Below, one piece after another: positions 15,607 through 23,500 of a DNA stretch of 46,992 nt. Each line of letters begins with the position of its first letter. The first letter of the stretch is position 1. Source of the DNA: a virus; the IMG/VR virus record IMGVR_UViG_3300020172_001853, positions 1-46,992 of that record. One strand, written 5' to 3'. Position numbers and translations under genes: made by a program. The notes below the pieces were generated by a model. The model was not told where the DNA came from and searched no databases. It was given only the letters and a program-made list of their open reading frames with translations.

Positions 15607-16423
15607 AATATTCTATCATTTCATCTTTGGCAAACTTTTTATCGTAATAGTGTAAAGGGTGATATTGGTTGACATTGTTAATTCTTATCATTCCACAATC
15701 AAACTCGCTTACATATACATCTTCGAAAACACTATCTTCATTGAAATTATTAATAGCCGGTTTCATATGCACAAAATTAATAAAATCTGCAGACGGTATA
15801 GTGCATAATTCATCTCCTACTAACCTTGCTGCTAACGCATAAACAACATCTGTGGTAGGATGCTCATCTCTACAGTTTAATAAAGTGTTTTGTACTGCTT
15901 TCCAATTGTTAAAAATTATTCGTGCATACTTGAAAAAATTAGCAGCGGTTTGTGTATATCTAAAATACATCAATCCGTTATAAGTATCTGGTAAGTTATT
16001 ATCATCGACTAATTTACGATACCGTCGAGCCAAAGACGGTTTCTGTTGATAATTTTTACATCCGGTACTTAGTACAACATCACGTAATCTAAAAGCATTC
16101 ACCCAATGATCAATGGATCTAGTGAACAAAAGATCTGATTCCAATTTGATAGTCTCTTTATATGGAGTTAAACTAAATGCTAGATGTTCGTATCCAAATG
16201 CTCCGTAATTGCTATCAGCTATTTCTATTATATAATCAAAAGTTTTTCTGTGTTTGTCAGTTAACAATTTTGCTGTTTCTGTATCGACTACCACTGCATA
16301 ACTGTTATTTTTTTGTGTGTCTTTGATATTTAATGCTTGCAAGTAAGCAAGCCGTAGATAATCTGTTTCTTTAGAGTTAATTGCAAAAGTTAAAAATCCC
16401 AGTGGTTCTTTAAGTTTGTTCAT
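15581..16423 (-). CDS. Glycosyltransferase-like protein, GT-A type with ExD in place of DxD (280 aa)
   Basis: The first 100 residues parallel the 262-aa neighbour: FLTFAINSKETDYLRLAYLQ (a GT8-like opening), SYAVVVDTETA, then LTPYKETIKLESDLLF, where the metal motif reads Glu95-Ser-Asp97 instead of DxD. A later TYNGLMYFRYTQT and DEHPTTDVVYALAARLVGDE correspond to acceptor-side loops. It ends with YYDKKFAKDEMIEYYE. Substitution of the first Asp by Glu is tolerated in some GT-A enzymes but could also mean weak or lost activity. It is a diverged paralogue of the 262-aa gene, which lies directly upstream with a 14-nt overlap, so the pair looks like a tandem duplication. No signal peptide or membrane helix is present. 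Confidence 0.72.
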   Translation of the reverse strand: MNKLKEPLGFLTFAINSKETDYLRLAYLQALNIKDTQKNNSYAVVVDTETAKLLTDKHRKTFDYIIEIADSNYGAFGYEHLAFSLTPYKETIKLESDLLFTRSIDHWVNAFRLRDVVLSTGCKNYQQKPSLARRYRKLVDDNNLPDTYNGLMYFRYTQTAANFFKYARIIFNNWKAVQNTLLNCRDEHPTTDVVYALAARLVGDELCTIPSADFINFVHMKPAINNFNEDSVFEDVYVSEFDCGMIRINNVNQYHPLHYYDKKFAKDEMIEYYERNGRVL

Positions 16424-17198
16424 TTATTAAATGGTTGACTAAATGTTCAAAGTCTTTTGATTGTAAATATGTTTTGCTCATAATGTGCAAATTGGTTCGT
16501 GGCACAATGTACGCTTTTGCATCGTCTCTAACAACAAATTGAGAATCGTGTAATTCTATTTTGTTTATTGGTTGATTGATTGCTAGTAAGCTTCCTGGGA
16601 TAGTGGCTGTTTGAATTGCATACCCATTCAAGATCGTATCAGCTATTGAAAATGCATAATCGTTTCTGTAATTTCTTTCTCGTATGTTAAACAATGCTCG
16701 ATAATAGGAATAATTTTTTTGTATTCTATCTATCAAATTAAAAAATAATTTGGATCGAGGTGTTTTTCTGAATGCAAAAACTGTAGCCCATACGTATGGT
16801 AAACTGTTATCACCCATTGCGGTTGGCCATTCTGCTGTTAATGCATGGCTATTTCTTTGTAGTATGTAATCCCAATCGCATTGAAATATGTTTAACAGAC
16901 TGTCATCTACCACAAGATAATCCGCATCAATGACCAAGGTCTCATCGTATGGGCTTAATTCATATGCGCTGTGTCGATTAAAATTTCTCCATTGAACAAA
17001 GGAATTTAAATCAACATCAAACCGATTATTTTTTAAATCAACATCGTTTGTATCTGTTATAAGAGTGTAAGGTAAATTGAGTTGACGACTGGCTACTGCT
17101 AAAGTTTTTTGCGCTATAGCAACATAGTTTGTTGTTTCTGTATTCAGTGCAAATGCTAGAATTCCTCTAGATTTTTCTAATTTTTTTGAGTTCTTCAT
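16410..17198 (-). CDS. Glycosyltransferase-like protein, GT-A type with intact DxD (262 aa)
   Basis: ILAFALNTETTNYVAIAQ opens a GT8-like GT-A fold, followed by LPYTLITDTNDVDL and YELSPYDETLVIDADYLVVDD, with Asp91-Ala-Asp93 as the metal-binding motif. The segment YVWATVFAFRKTPRSKLFFN matches the strand and loop after the DxD in such enzymes, and a NYRNDYAFSIA acceptor segment follows. The start ATG 17198 lies within the 104-aa gene (32-nt overlap). The next gene overlaps by 14 nt and is its paralogue with a degraded motif, so this is probably the active member of the pair. The donor sugar cannot be deduced. Confidence 0.75.
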   Translation of the reverse strand: MKNSKKLEKSRGILAFALNTETTNYVAIAQKTLAVASRQLNLPYTLITDTNDVDLKNNRFDVDLNSFVQWRNFNRHSAYELSPYDETLVIDADYLVVDDSLLNIFQCDWDYILQRNSHALTAEWPTAMGDNSLPYVWATVFAFRKTPRSKLFFNLIDRIQKNYSYYRALFNIRERNYRNDYAFSIADTILNGYAIQTATIPGSLLAINQPINKIELHDSQFVVRDDAKAYIVPRTNLHIMSKTYLQSKDFEHLVNHLINEQT

Positions 17199-17481
17199 AC
17201 TCGTTATGCCATTGATTCATCACTAACTGATAATGCTGCTGTGCCTGTACTAAAAAAACTTGTCGATCAACTTTTATAGGATTGTTATATGTGTCTTCTA
17301 AATACAATTCATCAACTGGCCAAGTTTTAACAAATGCTATTAATTCTGGAGTTATTTTAAATAGCCCACCACAGTGTGCTAAATGCAAATCCGTTTGGAT
17401 TTTTTCTCTCAAAATTATTTTATTTTTTTGAAAGTCGGTGGCCTGCTTGATTTGATTTACTAGGAGTTCAACGTCATTCAT
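17167..17481 (-). CDS. Conserved-looking phage protein of unknown function (104 aa)
   Basis: First gene of the left-hand island, starting 69 nt after the last fibre gene and behind a perfect inverted repeat. The product is mostly helical with central elements HLAHCGGLFKITPELIAFV, DELYLEDTYNNPI and MNQWHNEYEELKKIRK. I have the impression of this pattern from hypothetical proteins of T4-like marine phages (LHL..GGLF..T.ELI.F and a C-terminal YPxxMNxWxxE) but cannot verify it by search. No membrane segment or signal peptide. No clear Shine-Dalgarno sequence lies ahead of the ATG at 17481, unlike the fibre genes. Possible role in fibre or glycosyltransferase function is inference from position only. 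Confidence 0.75.
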   Translation of the reverse strand: MNDVELLVNQIKQATDFQKNKIILREKIQTDLHLAHCGGLFKITPELIAFVKTWPVDELYLEDTYNNPIKVDRQVFLVQAQQHYQLVMNQWHNEYEELKKIRKI

Positions 17482-17494
17482 GTGTAAATGTAGA

Positions 17495-17528
17495 AACTGG
17501 TTAGGATACTATTGTACACTAACCAGTT
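17495..17528. other. Perfect 10-bp inverted repeat between the fibre block and the island (possible terminator or RNA processing hairpin)
   Basis: Arms AACTGGTTAG (17495-17504) and CTAACCAGTT (17519-17528) are perfectly complementary with a 14-nt loop. The hairpin lies in the only intergenic space of more than 60 nt in the left half, after the 314-aa fibre gene and before the 104-aa gene. The sequence after the stem (reading minus strand) is TCTACATTTACAC, without a U-tract, so it is not a classical intrinsic terminator. It could instead stabilise or mark the 3' end of the fibre transcript, or protect the island message. Confidence 0.45.
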
Positions 17529-17549
17529 ATGAAAATGCAAATATTTAGG

Positions 17550-18494
17550 CTAGATCGAAGTGATAGCCACCGCGCCCCAAGTATTGGATAAACTAGTAGT
17601 AGAAGGATAAGTTACATTGATCTGTCTGGCTATAGTGACATTTAAATTATCATCAAAACTTAAACTACCGGCATTCGAGCCTGTTGTTGAAGTGATAACT
17701 ATCCAAAAATCAACTTGAGTTCCGGCATCACTGTTTGCGCCTTGAGCTCCGTTTGATCTCACAAGTAAAACTGCTGTATCAGAAGTATAGTTAGTGGTAA
17801 GACTTGTTACAGATACCACAGTGGCATTAGCAGTGGTTAAATCATAATAACCAACGGTAGTGTCGTTGGTGTTTAAGGTTCCGCCTGTGCCTGTTCGTCC
17901 ACCGTTTGTTGTTGTTCTAAATGTATTGACTCCACCTATATAACCTACTATGTTATTAACAGCGGTATTTCTGTTTGGTGGTGCTGACCCACTTGACGAA
18001 CAAACAAAAGCCAATTGCCCACCGGCATTAAAAAAGTACCTTGCAGCGTCGGCACTGGTAAAGGTGGCTCTGGCTCCAAATGCTCTAGTTGCTGTGCCAG
18101 GATCTGTTCCGTTTGTTGTGGTAATAGTCCAGTTTGTAGTTAACGAAGTTCCAGTAACTGCTGTTCCTGTAGCATTGGCATTTACTCTATTAGTATAAGC
18201 AGTGTTAATATTGCCTTGCAGTGTACTTAACCAATCAATTCGTTGGCCGGAAGTCACGGTGGCAATGCCAGATCCTGATCCCGATTGATGTGTTAATACC
18301 GAGTTTAAAGTATTAATTAAGCTGGTCCATTGGGTGGCAGTAATAAGTGCGCTTGCAGCCACGGTGCTAACAGCAGTTTGCCCGTATCCAGCATTACCAG
18401 AACCAGTTGACCAAACTGTATTGAGTTGATTTGTTCCATTAATTAAATTGTTATAATCGGTGGCTTCGATTAAATCGCCTTGAGCGTATGACAT
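17550..18494 (-). CDS. Tail fibre/fibre-like structural protein (314 aa)
   Basis: The sequence is low-complexity, Thr/Asn/Ser/Ala-rich and beta-structured. It begins MSYAQGDLIEATDYNNLING, a start common to marine phage fibre proteins, and repeats the ITATQWTSLINTLNS-type element. It then has long stretches such as NATGTAVTGTSLTTNWTI and TTTNGTDPGTATRAFGAR, a GSGSAPPNR-like turn and many TTN/TST repeats, ending in a sheet-like C-terminus (INVTYPSTTSLSNTWGAV). This suits a trimeric fibre shaft or head. The start at 18494 is preceded by AAAGGAAT as ribosome site. It follows the 549-aa fibre with an 11-nt gap. It is the last gene of the structural module. Receptor-binding is likely only by family association. 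Confidence 0.82.
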   Translation of the reverse strand: MSYAQGDLIEATDYNNLINGTNQLNTVWSTGSGNAGYGQTAVSTVAASALITATQWTSLINTLNSVLTHQSGSGSGIATVTSGQRIDWLSTLQGNINTAYTNRVNANATGTAVTGTSLTTNWTITTTNGTDPGTATRAFGARATFTSADAARYFFNAGGQLAFVCSSSGSAPPNRNTAVNNIVGYIGGVNTFRTTTNGGRTGTGGTLNTNDTTVGYYDLTTANATVVSVTSLTTNYTSDTAVLLVRSNGAQGANSDAGTQVDFWIVITSTTGSNAGSLSFDDNLNVTIARQINVTYPSTTSLSNTWGAVAITSI

Positions 18495-18505
18495 TCTTAA
18501 TTCCT

Positions 18506-20155
18506 TTAACTATTCAATTTCACAATAGCTTCAATAGTTCCTTCGCCATCTGAATTTTTATTTTCCAATGAACGACCAATGACATTGAATGCTGAAAGTT
18601 CATTTTTAGCGCCTGCTCGAGCTAAACCATTCCCGGCACTTACTAATCTATCGCCTTTGCGTATACGACCAATTACTCTTACAGGAACACGACCGTTGAC
18701 TGCTACTGGTGGGTGGGTTTCGTCTGATCCGGCAGCTCCGTTCATTAAATAAGCTGCTTTAGTACTTATGACACCAAAAACATCTTCACTAAGTTCGTCT
18801 AATGCTGCTGTGATTTCTTTTACTCCGCCCAGTGCAACTACAGTTCCAGGATCATATGGCTGATCTGTTTCAAATCCTTCTGCCAAGTCAGCATACTGTG
18901 CTTGTACAGATACGCCGTAGAATGTGTTAAACCACATTCCTGTACTACCTAGGTTAACTGTGGTATTTGAAGTTGGTAAAACTGTATCGGCAACATAAAT
19001 TGTTGAAAGATTTGCTCTTGTTGTGTTAATGTTAGCTGCAAACACGTTGCCAACTAATATGCTCTGAGAAAAAACATTTCCCCAACGCTGCGTTGTATTT
19101 CCTAGAGTGTAGAATACATTTGAACTTGGGTTAATGTTAGCAGAAAATGTACTTATACCAACCCCACCACCTAACACTGTATCAACATAATCTTTAGTTG
19201 TTAGTGTAAATGCGCTTGATGCAGCGGTTGGACTTGCATAAGCTTCAGGTAAACCAGACGCAGCATTGCCTCGTAAAAACGGGGTTTGCGCTGCTGATCT
19301 TTTTAAGCTTAAAATTAAATCTTTATTGTTTGTTACATTTCTAAGAGTAACTTCTCCGCTACTTATTGTCGCTTCAAAATCACTCGCTACACCAACTTTT
19401 AAGCCGGTGTCATTGGTAATGTTTAACGCACCATTTAATGTGCCACTGGTGTCATTTCTTAAGAAACTACTTCCTGGTACGCTTGGAAACAGTGCGCTAT
19501 AATATAAATTATTTGCTACATCGGCTGTTCCTTGGAATGCCATATTTGAAATATTAGTAGCAAGGTTCAGACCTGTTTTAACTGTTCCAAATCCTGGAAC
19601 TGCTGTACTAAATGTTGCTTCTTTACTCCAAATACCAACCAGAGTATTATCAATATAAAATTTTAAAACAACGTAAGTTGCCGAAGGGCTTGTTGCTACG
19701 ATAGTATCAGGAACGGCACCAGTATTACCAGTTGCACTTGTAGTTAGTGGACCAACCGCAGTCCAGCTAGTTCCATTATATACCTTTAATTGTAAATTTG
19801 ATGTATCCCACCACTGTTCGCCCACAATAGGATTGTTAGGTTGACTAGAACCTGCACTCATTGTTGCCATGGGTTTCCATGCACTAGCAGCGGTACCTTT
19901 GGTTGTAGCTGTATTAACTTTTATAACTTTGCCCGATGTGTCCCACCATAATTGCCCTGGTAAAGGAGCAGTTGGGGCAGCTCCGTTAGCAAAATTTTCC
20001 ATCAACTGGACCATATTTTCGTTTAAAAATGTTCCGTATCCAGGATAGTTTTTTCCAACTAACGTTAAGCTAGAATTCGTAGTATCAATGGTTCCGTCGG
20101 GCAGCCCGCCTGTAATTAGTGCCCCACCATTTGATAATGTAATATTGTATGCCAT
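18506..20155 (-). CDS. Tail fibre protein with G2-peptidase-like C-terminal domain (549 aa)
   Basis: The N-terminal domain (about 1-90: ALITGGLPDGTIDTTNSSLT, NENMVQLMENFANG, GQLWWDTSGKV) is paralogous to the 373-aa gene, so both fibres probably attach at a shared type of site. The middle is a long repetitive region with ANI/TNI and SGTLNG elements. The C-terminal about 150 residues (YADLAEGFETDQPYDPGT, VISTKAAYLMN, VNGRVPVRVIGRIRKGDRLV) match the Peptidase_G2/IMC-like autoproteolytic or chaperone-type ends of tail fibres; the YADLAE...PGTVV pattern is typical. A late promoter box lies upstream and the ribosome site is GGAG. No frameshift is visible. Confidence 0.85.
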   Translation of the reverse strand: MAYNITLSNGGALITGGLPDGTIDTTNSSLTLVGKNYPGYGTFLNENMVQLMENFANGAAPTAPLPGQLWWDTSGKVIKVNTATTKGTAASAWKPMATMSAGSSQPNNPIVGEQWWDTSNLQLKVYNGTSWTAVGPLTTSATGNTGAVPDTIVATSPSATYVVLKFYIDNTLVGIWSKEATFSTAVPGFGTVKTGLNLATNISNMAFQGTADVANNLYYSALFPSVPGSSFLRNDTSGTLNGALNITNDTGLKVGVASDFEATISSGEVTLRNVTNNKDLILSLKRSAAQTPFLRGNAASGLPEAYASPTAASSAFTLTTKDYVDTVLGGGVGISTFSANINPSSNVFYTLGNTTQRWGNVFSQSILVGNVFAANINTTRANLSTIYVADTVLPTSNTTVNLGSTGMWFNTFYGVSVQAQYADLAEGFETDQPYDPGTVVALGGVKEITAALDELSEDVFGVISTKAAYLMNGAAGSDETHPPVAVNGRVPVRVIGRIRKGDRLVSAGNGLARAGAKNELSAFNVIGRSLENKNSDGEGTIEAIVKLNS

Positions 20156-20176
20156 TTAAGTTATCTCCGACTTTGT

Positions 20177-20184
20177 TATTTATG
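20177..20184 (-). promoter_or_regulatory. T4-like late promoter box CATAAATA
   Basis: The minus strand reads CATAAATA, 7 of 8 bases of the T4 late box TATAAATA and a full fit to the marine T4-like form NATAAATA. It is 21 nt ahead of the 549-aa fibre ATG, in the 34-nt space after the 134-aa gene; a GGAG ribosome site lies between box and ATG. It suggests that the last two fibre genes, and perhaps the island beyond, receive their own late transcription. Confidence 0.6.
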
Positions 20185-20189
20185 ATGGT

Positions 20190-20594
20190 TTAAATTTGGA
20201 AATCTTGTTCTAAGCTATCCAACATTTTGTAAATATTGGTAATCGCTAATTCTGTGTCATTTGCCTTCAAATTGCCGACTATTTGCCCAACAAATTTTTT
20301 GTACAGCATAGGCCAAAAAGCTTGATCAAACACATATTTAGCGTGTTTTACCAGCCTTTCAGATCTTATATAATATTCCAATATTTTTTCTTCTCTTAAT
20401 TCAGCTCTTAGATTTTGTAATAATAGAACGTCTTCGTCGTCGTGCGGGTCATCGTTGAACAAAATACTATTGTATATCAAGCAATTATCAACTCTACTAA
20501 GCATTGTAGTTCTACAATGATCTGTATTACCGTTTGAATCACAAACTGAGCACGATTCTCTATTACGTAAATACTCTTCTAGACTAATTCCCAT
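20190..20594 (-). CDS. Small CxxC protein inside the fibre block (134 aa)
   Basis: The N-terminal 40 residues hold Cys15-x2-Cys18 (CSVC), Cys27 (HCR) and Cys38 (NCL), a possible zinc or Fe-S site. The rest is helical and charged (LLLQNLRAELREEKILEYY, VKHAKYVFDQAFWPMLYKKFV), ending LDSLEQDFQI. I do not recognise the family. It overlaps the 1,238-aa adhesin by 11 nt and precedes the 549-aa fibre. In other T4-type phages small proteins in this place are fibre assembly factors or chaperones; that is inference. It has no membrane segment. Confidence 0.72.
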   Translation of the reverse strand: MGISLEEYLRNRESCSVCDSNGNTDHCRTTMLSRVDNCLIYNSILFNDDPHDDEDVLLLQNLRAELREEKILEYYIRSERLVKHAKYVFDQAFWPMLYKKFVGQIVGNLKANDTELAITNIYKMLDSLEQDFQI

Positions 20595-23500
20595 TATTTG
20601 TTCCAGTAAATATGTTTTTAACTTTTCTTATCAATTTATCCAACGTCGAAATGCCCGTAACTGCAACTAACAATATTGTGGTAGTTCCCCAAATCAATGC
20701 TGTTTTTGCCCACATTGGCATTTGCTTTCCTTTACCAAATTTTGCTATTGATCGGCATAATGGTAGTCCAATGTCCATAATAAACTTCCCAGCTGGATTT
20801 GGTTTTGTATAACCTTCTGCTTTCATACGGTATGCCATTTCTTCGGCCCACGGTCTGGCTATAACATCTAAATAATGTGCAACAATTTTAATTTGTAAAT
20901 CTTTACGTTTTTGCTCGTCGCGTATCCAAGGAAATACAATTTTTCTAAAGGTAGAACTACCGCCACCTTCTAATAGATCTACAACCGGAGCGGCCCAACG
21001 AATATATCCATTGTAAGCATCAGGATCAGTGTCTCGCAAAAGAACTCCAAACTCTTGATCGGCCTTATTCATTGCGTTATCAAAGAAGCCCATTTCAGAT
21101 AATTTCTGACAGATTATTTTGCACCCGCCACGACCCGGATTGGGAGGAGCTGGTATTCCTGCTCTATCTTGTGTGTCGTAGTTTCCAAATTGTTGAGTAA
21201 AGATTAATGTTGTTAAATCTCCAGCTGCACCAGAAGGTTGCCAGGCTCCATTTACTTTTACGTATACCCCTGCTATGTCTCTCCAGGATCCTGATACCTT
21301 GACCGCTGCTGTAGTAATATTGCGCCACTGTCCATCTACTTTAACATTAAAGAAACCTCTTGGATAAGATTCTAATACTACAGCGCCATTGGATCCTTCT
21401 TGACCTGCAGAACCACCTCTAGCAAACGGTGATACATAATATCGCATGTTCTGCCCTGGTGGATTCGTGCCTACATTATCTCTAGTATCCCAATATAGTT
21501 TATCTAAAGAATCAGACAAACTAACAGCAAAACCTTTTACTGATGCAGTACTGTCTATATTAAATTTAATCTGGTGAGCGCCCCGAGACAAAGTTATGTC
21601 TATTACAGCAGGACTTGATGTACTACTATTAGTTGTTGTTAGAACTTGTACATCATCAATAACTACTGTAAGAGTGCCAGTTGACGCTCCTCTAATCTTG
21701 TATGTTCCGGAGTATGCCGCTTCAAACCCTCTTGTAACTGTTGCTACTGTCGCATTATCTTTACGCCACATAGCGTAATTGTTCATAAACGAACTCCAGC
21801 TGGTATTTGAAACCGTAGTTAATTCTCCGTCCTCATTGAGACGAACATCATCATCCCATCTTAATAAGATGGCACCGTTTGCACCTTTGCCCCCAAATCC
21901 TCTTGATACAACTTGAGGTTGCGTTTGGTCGTTGGGATTGACTGCAAAAATAGAAACTTTATCACTACCGGCGCCAGAACTACCGCAACCAAAGTCAGAC
22001 CCTAGTGCTGTTTCTGTTAGAGCATCTGCTCCAGACTGTCTTCCAGCGGCAGGGCCAGCTCCTCCTGCGCCAACGGGACCGGTTGACACCAATCCGTTGC
22101 TGCCGTCAATTGTTGAGCCAAATTGTGCAGGTGTACCGCTAAACACTGATGTGAATGCCCAAGTGTCTCGTTTAACAGCAGCCCCTCCTGAAGTTGGTTG
22201 TCTAAATCTTAAAAACACACCGCCTGATATTTTAGCAGCCGCAGGAACAGTAACTGATCGTATGGCCCAAGTGTTTCTTACAATGTTTACTGGTACAGTA
22301 TTCATTGTAGTCCAGCTGGTTCCATTAGTACTATATTCTAAATTTAATGTTTCACCGCTATCAGGAGTTTGCCCCCAATCAGATTCTGTTCCCCGGTTTA
22401 CGTAATACGTGATTACAGAAGAACTTGTAAGATCAATTCGTGAATTAGTAGTAAGAGTTCTTGTATTGGATCCTGATGGTATGCTACCTGCACCAAATAC
22501 ACATATCTCTGATCCAAGAGTACTTGTATATGGTGGCGAAGTTATTGGAGCAAAAGAAGAATAATTTGCTACACTAGCGTATGTGCTCAATGTAAATGTA
22601 CCTGGACTGCCCAGATCAATTATTTCATTTCCTAGATTATAGCTCAAATTGGTAATAACTGTGCCGCCTTCGCCTGGCGTAGTTAAATTGCCGCCGCCAC
22701 CGCCGCCTAATTTTAATATGTAAGTATCAGTTACTGTATCTCTAATAGAGGTAAAACCTCCAGATTGCCCAGAATTAATTACTAAATTTGCATCTGTAAT
22801 AGTTCCTTGACCTGAATATGCTCCTGCTAAAGTGTTTCCGCCTAATCCACCGTCTCCTATGCATATTTCATAAAGTCTACCAGGAACAACGTTTAAATTT
22901 AAATTTTGAGCTCTAGCGCCTTCACCTCCACCACATGCACCCAGTGTGATATTTCCAGCACCGCCACCTCCGCCACCACCGACAGCTGATATAAGTTCTA
23001 TAGTACTTACATTAGTTGGCGCTCTGAAACTAACGTTTCCAGGAGTGTGTCTAAATATTTGATTGTAAGGATAATTTCCTCCGGACTGTCCGCCATACGA
23101 GCTAGAATCTCCTCCTCGAACAGCGCCACCTGCGCCGCCACCCCATCCGCCACCGCCACCGCCGGCACCGCCACCGTCGCCGCCTTTGCCTTGGCCTCTC
23201 TGCCCATTCAATGGCTCAGCTGTTCCTGATACTTGAACTGCTGGAGCACCACTGTATAATTGAGCTGTGTCAGGATACGCAGTCAAAGCATTACGTATTG
23301 CAATTACTCCTGCACTATTTCCGTCATTCCCGGCGCCGCCAGCACCGCCACCACCGCCAGCTACAGCTACAGGCACTCCGTTAACTAATACCAACGAAGC
23401 TCCACCACCGCCACCACCGCCTCCAGAATATGGACTTGGTCCAGCAGCAGATCCGTTTGCTCCGCTAAAACTACCAAAACCGGATAAATTAATTCTGCTG

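Noticed and set aside
17529-17549. TAAATATT before the island as a late promoter
   Set aside because: On the minus strand it reads CCTAAATA, two mismatches to the late box, and lies before the hairpin rather than next to the gene.
21932-22405. Plus-strand frame of 157 codons
   Set aside because: It lies opposite the adhesin, is Pro/Ala-rich from antisense Gly/Ala codons, and has no ribosome site or domain.
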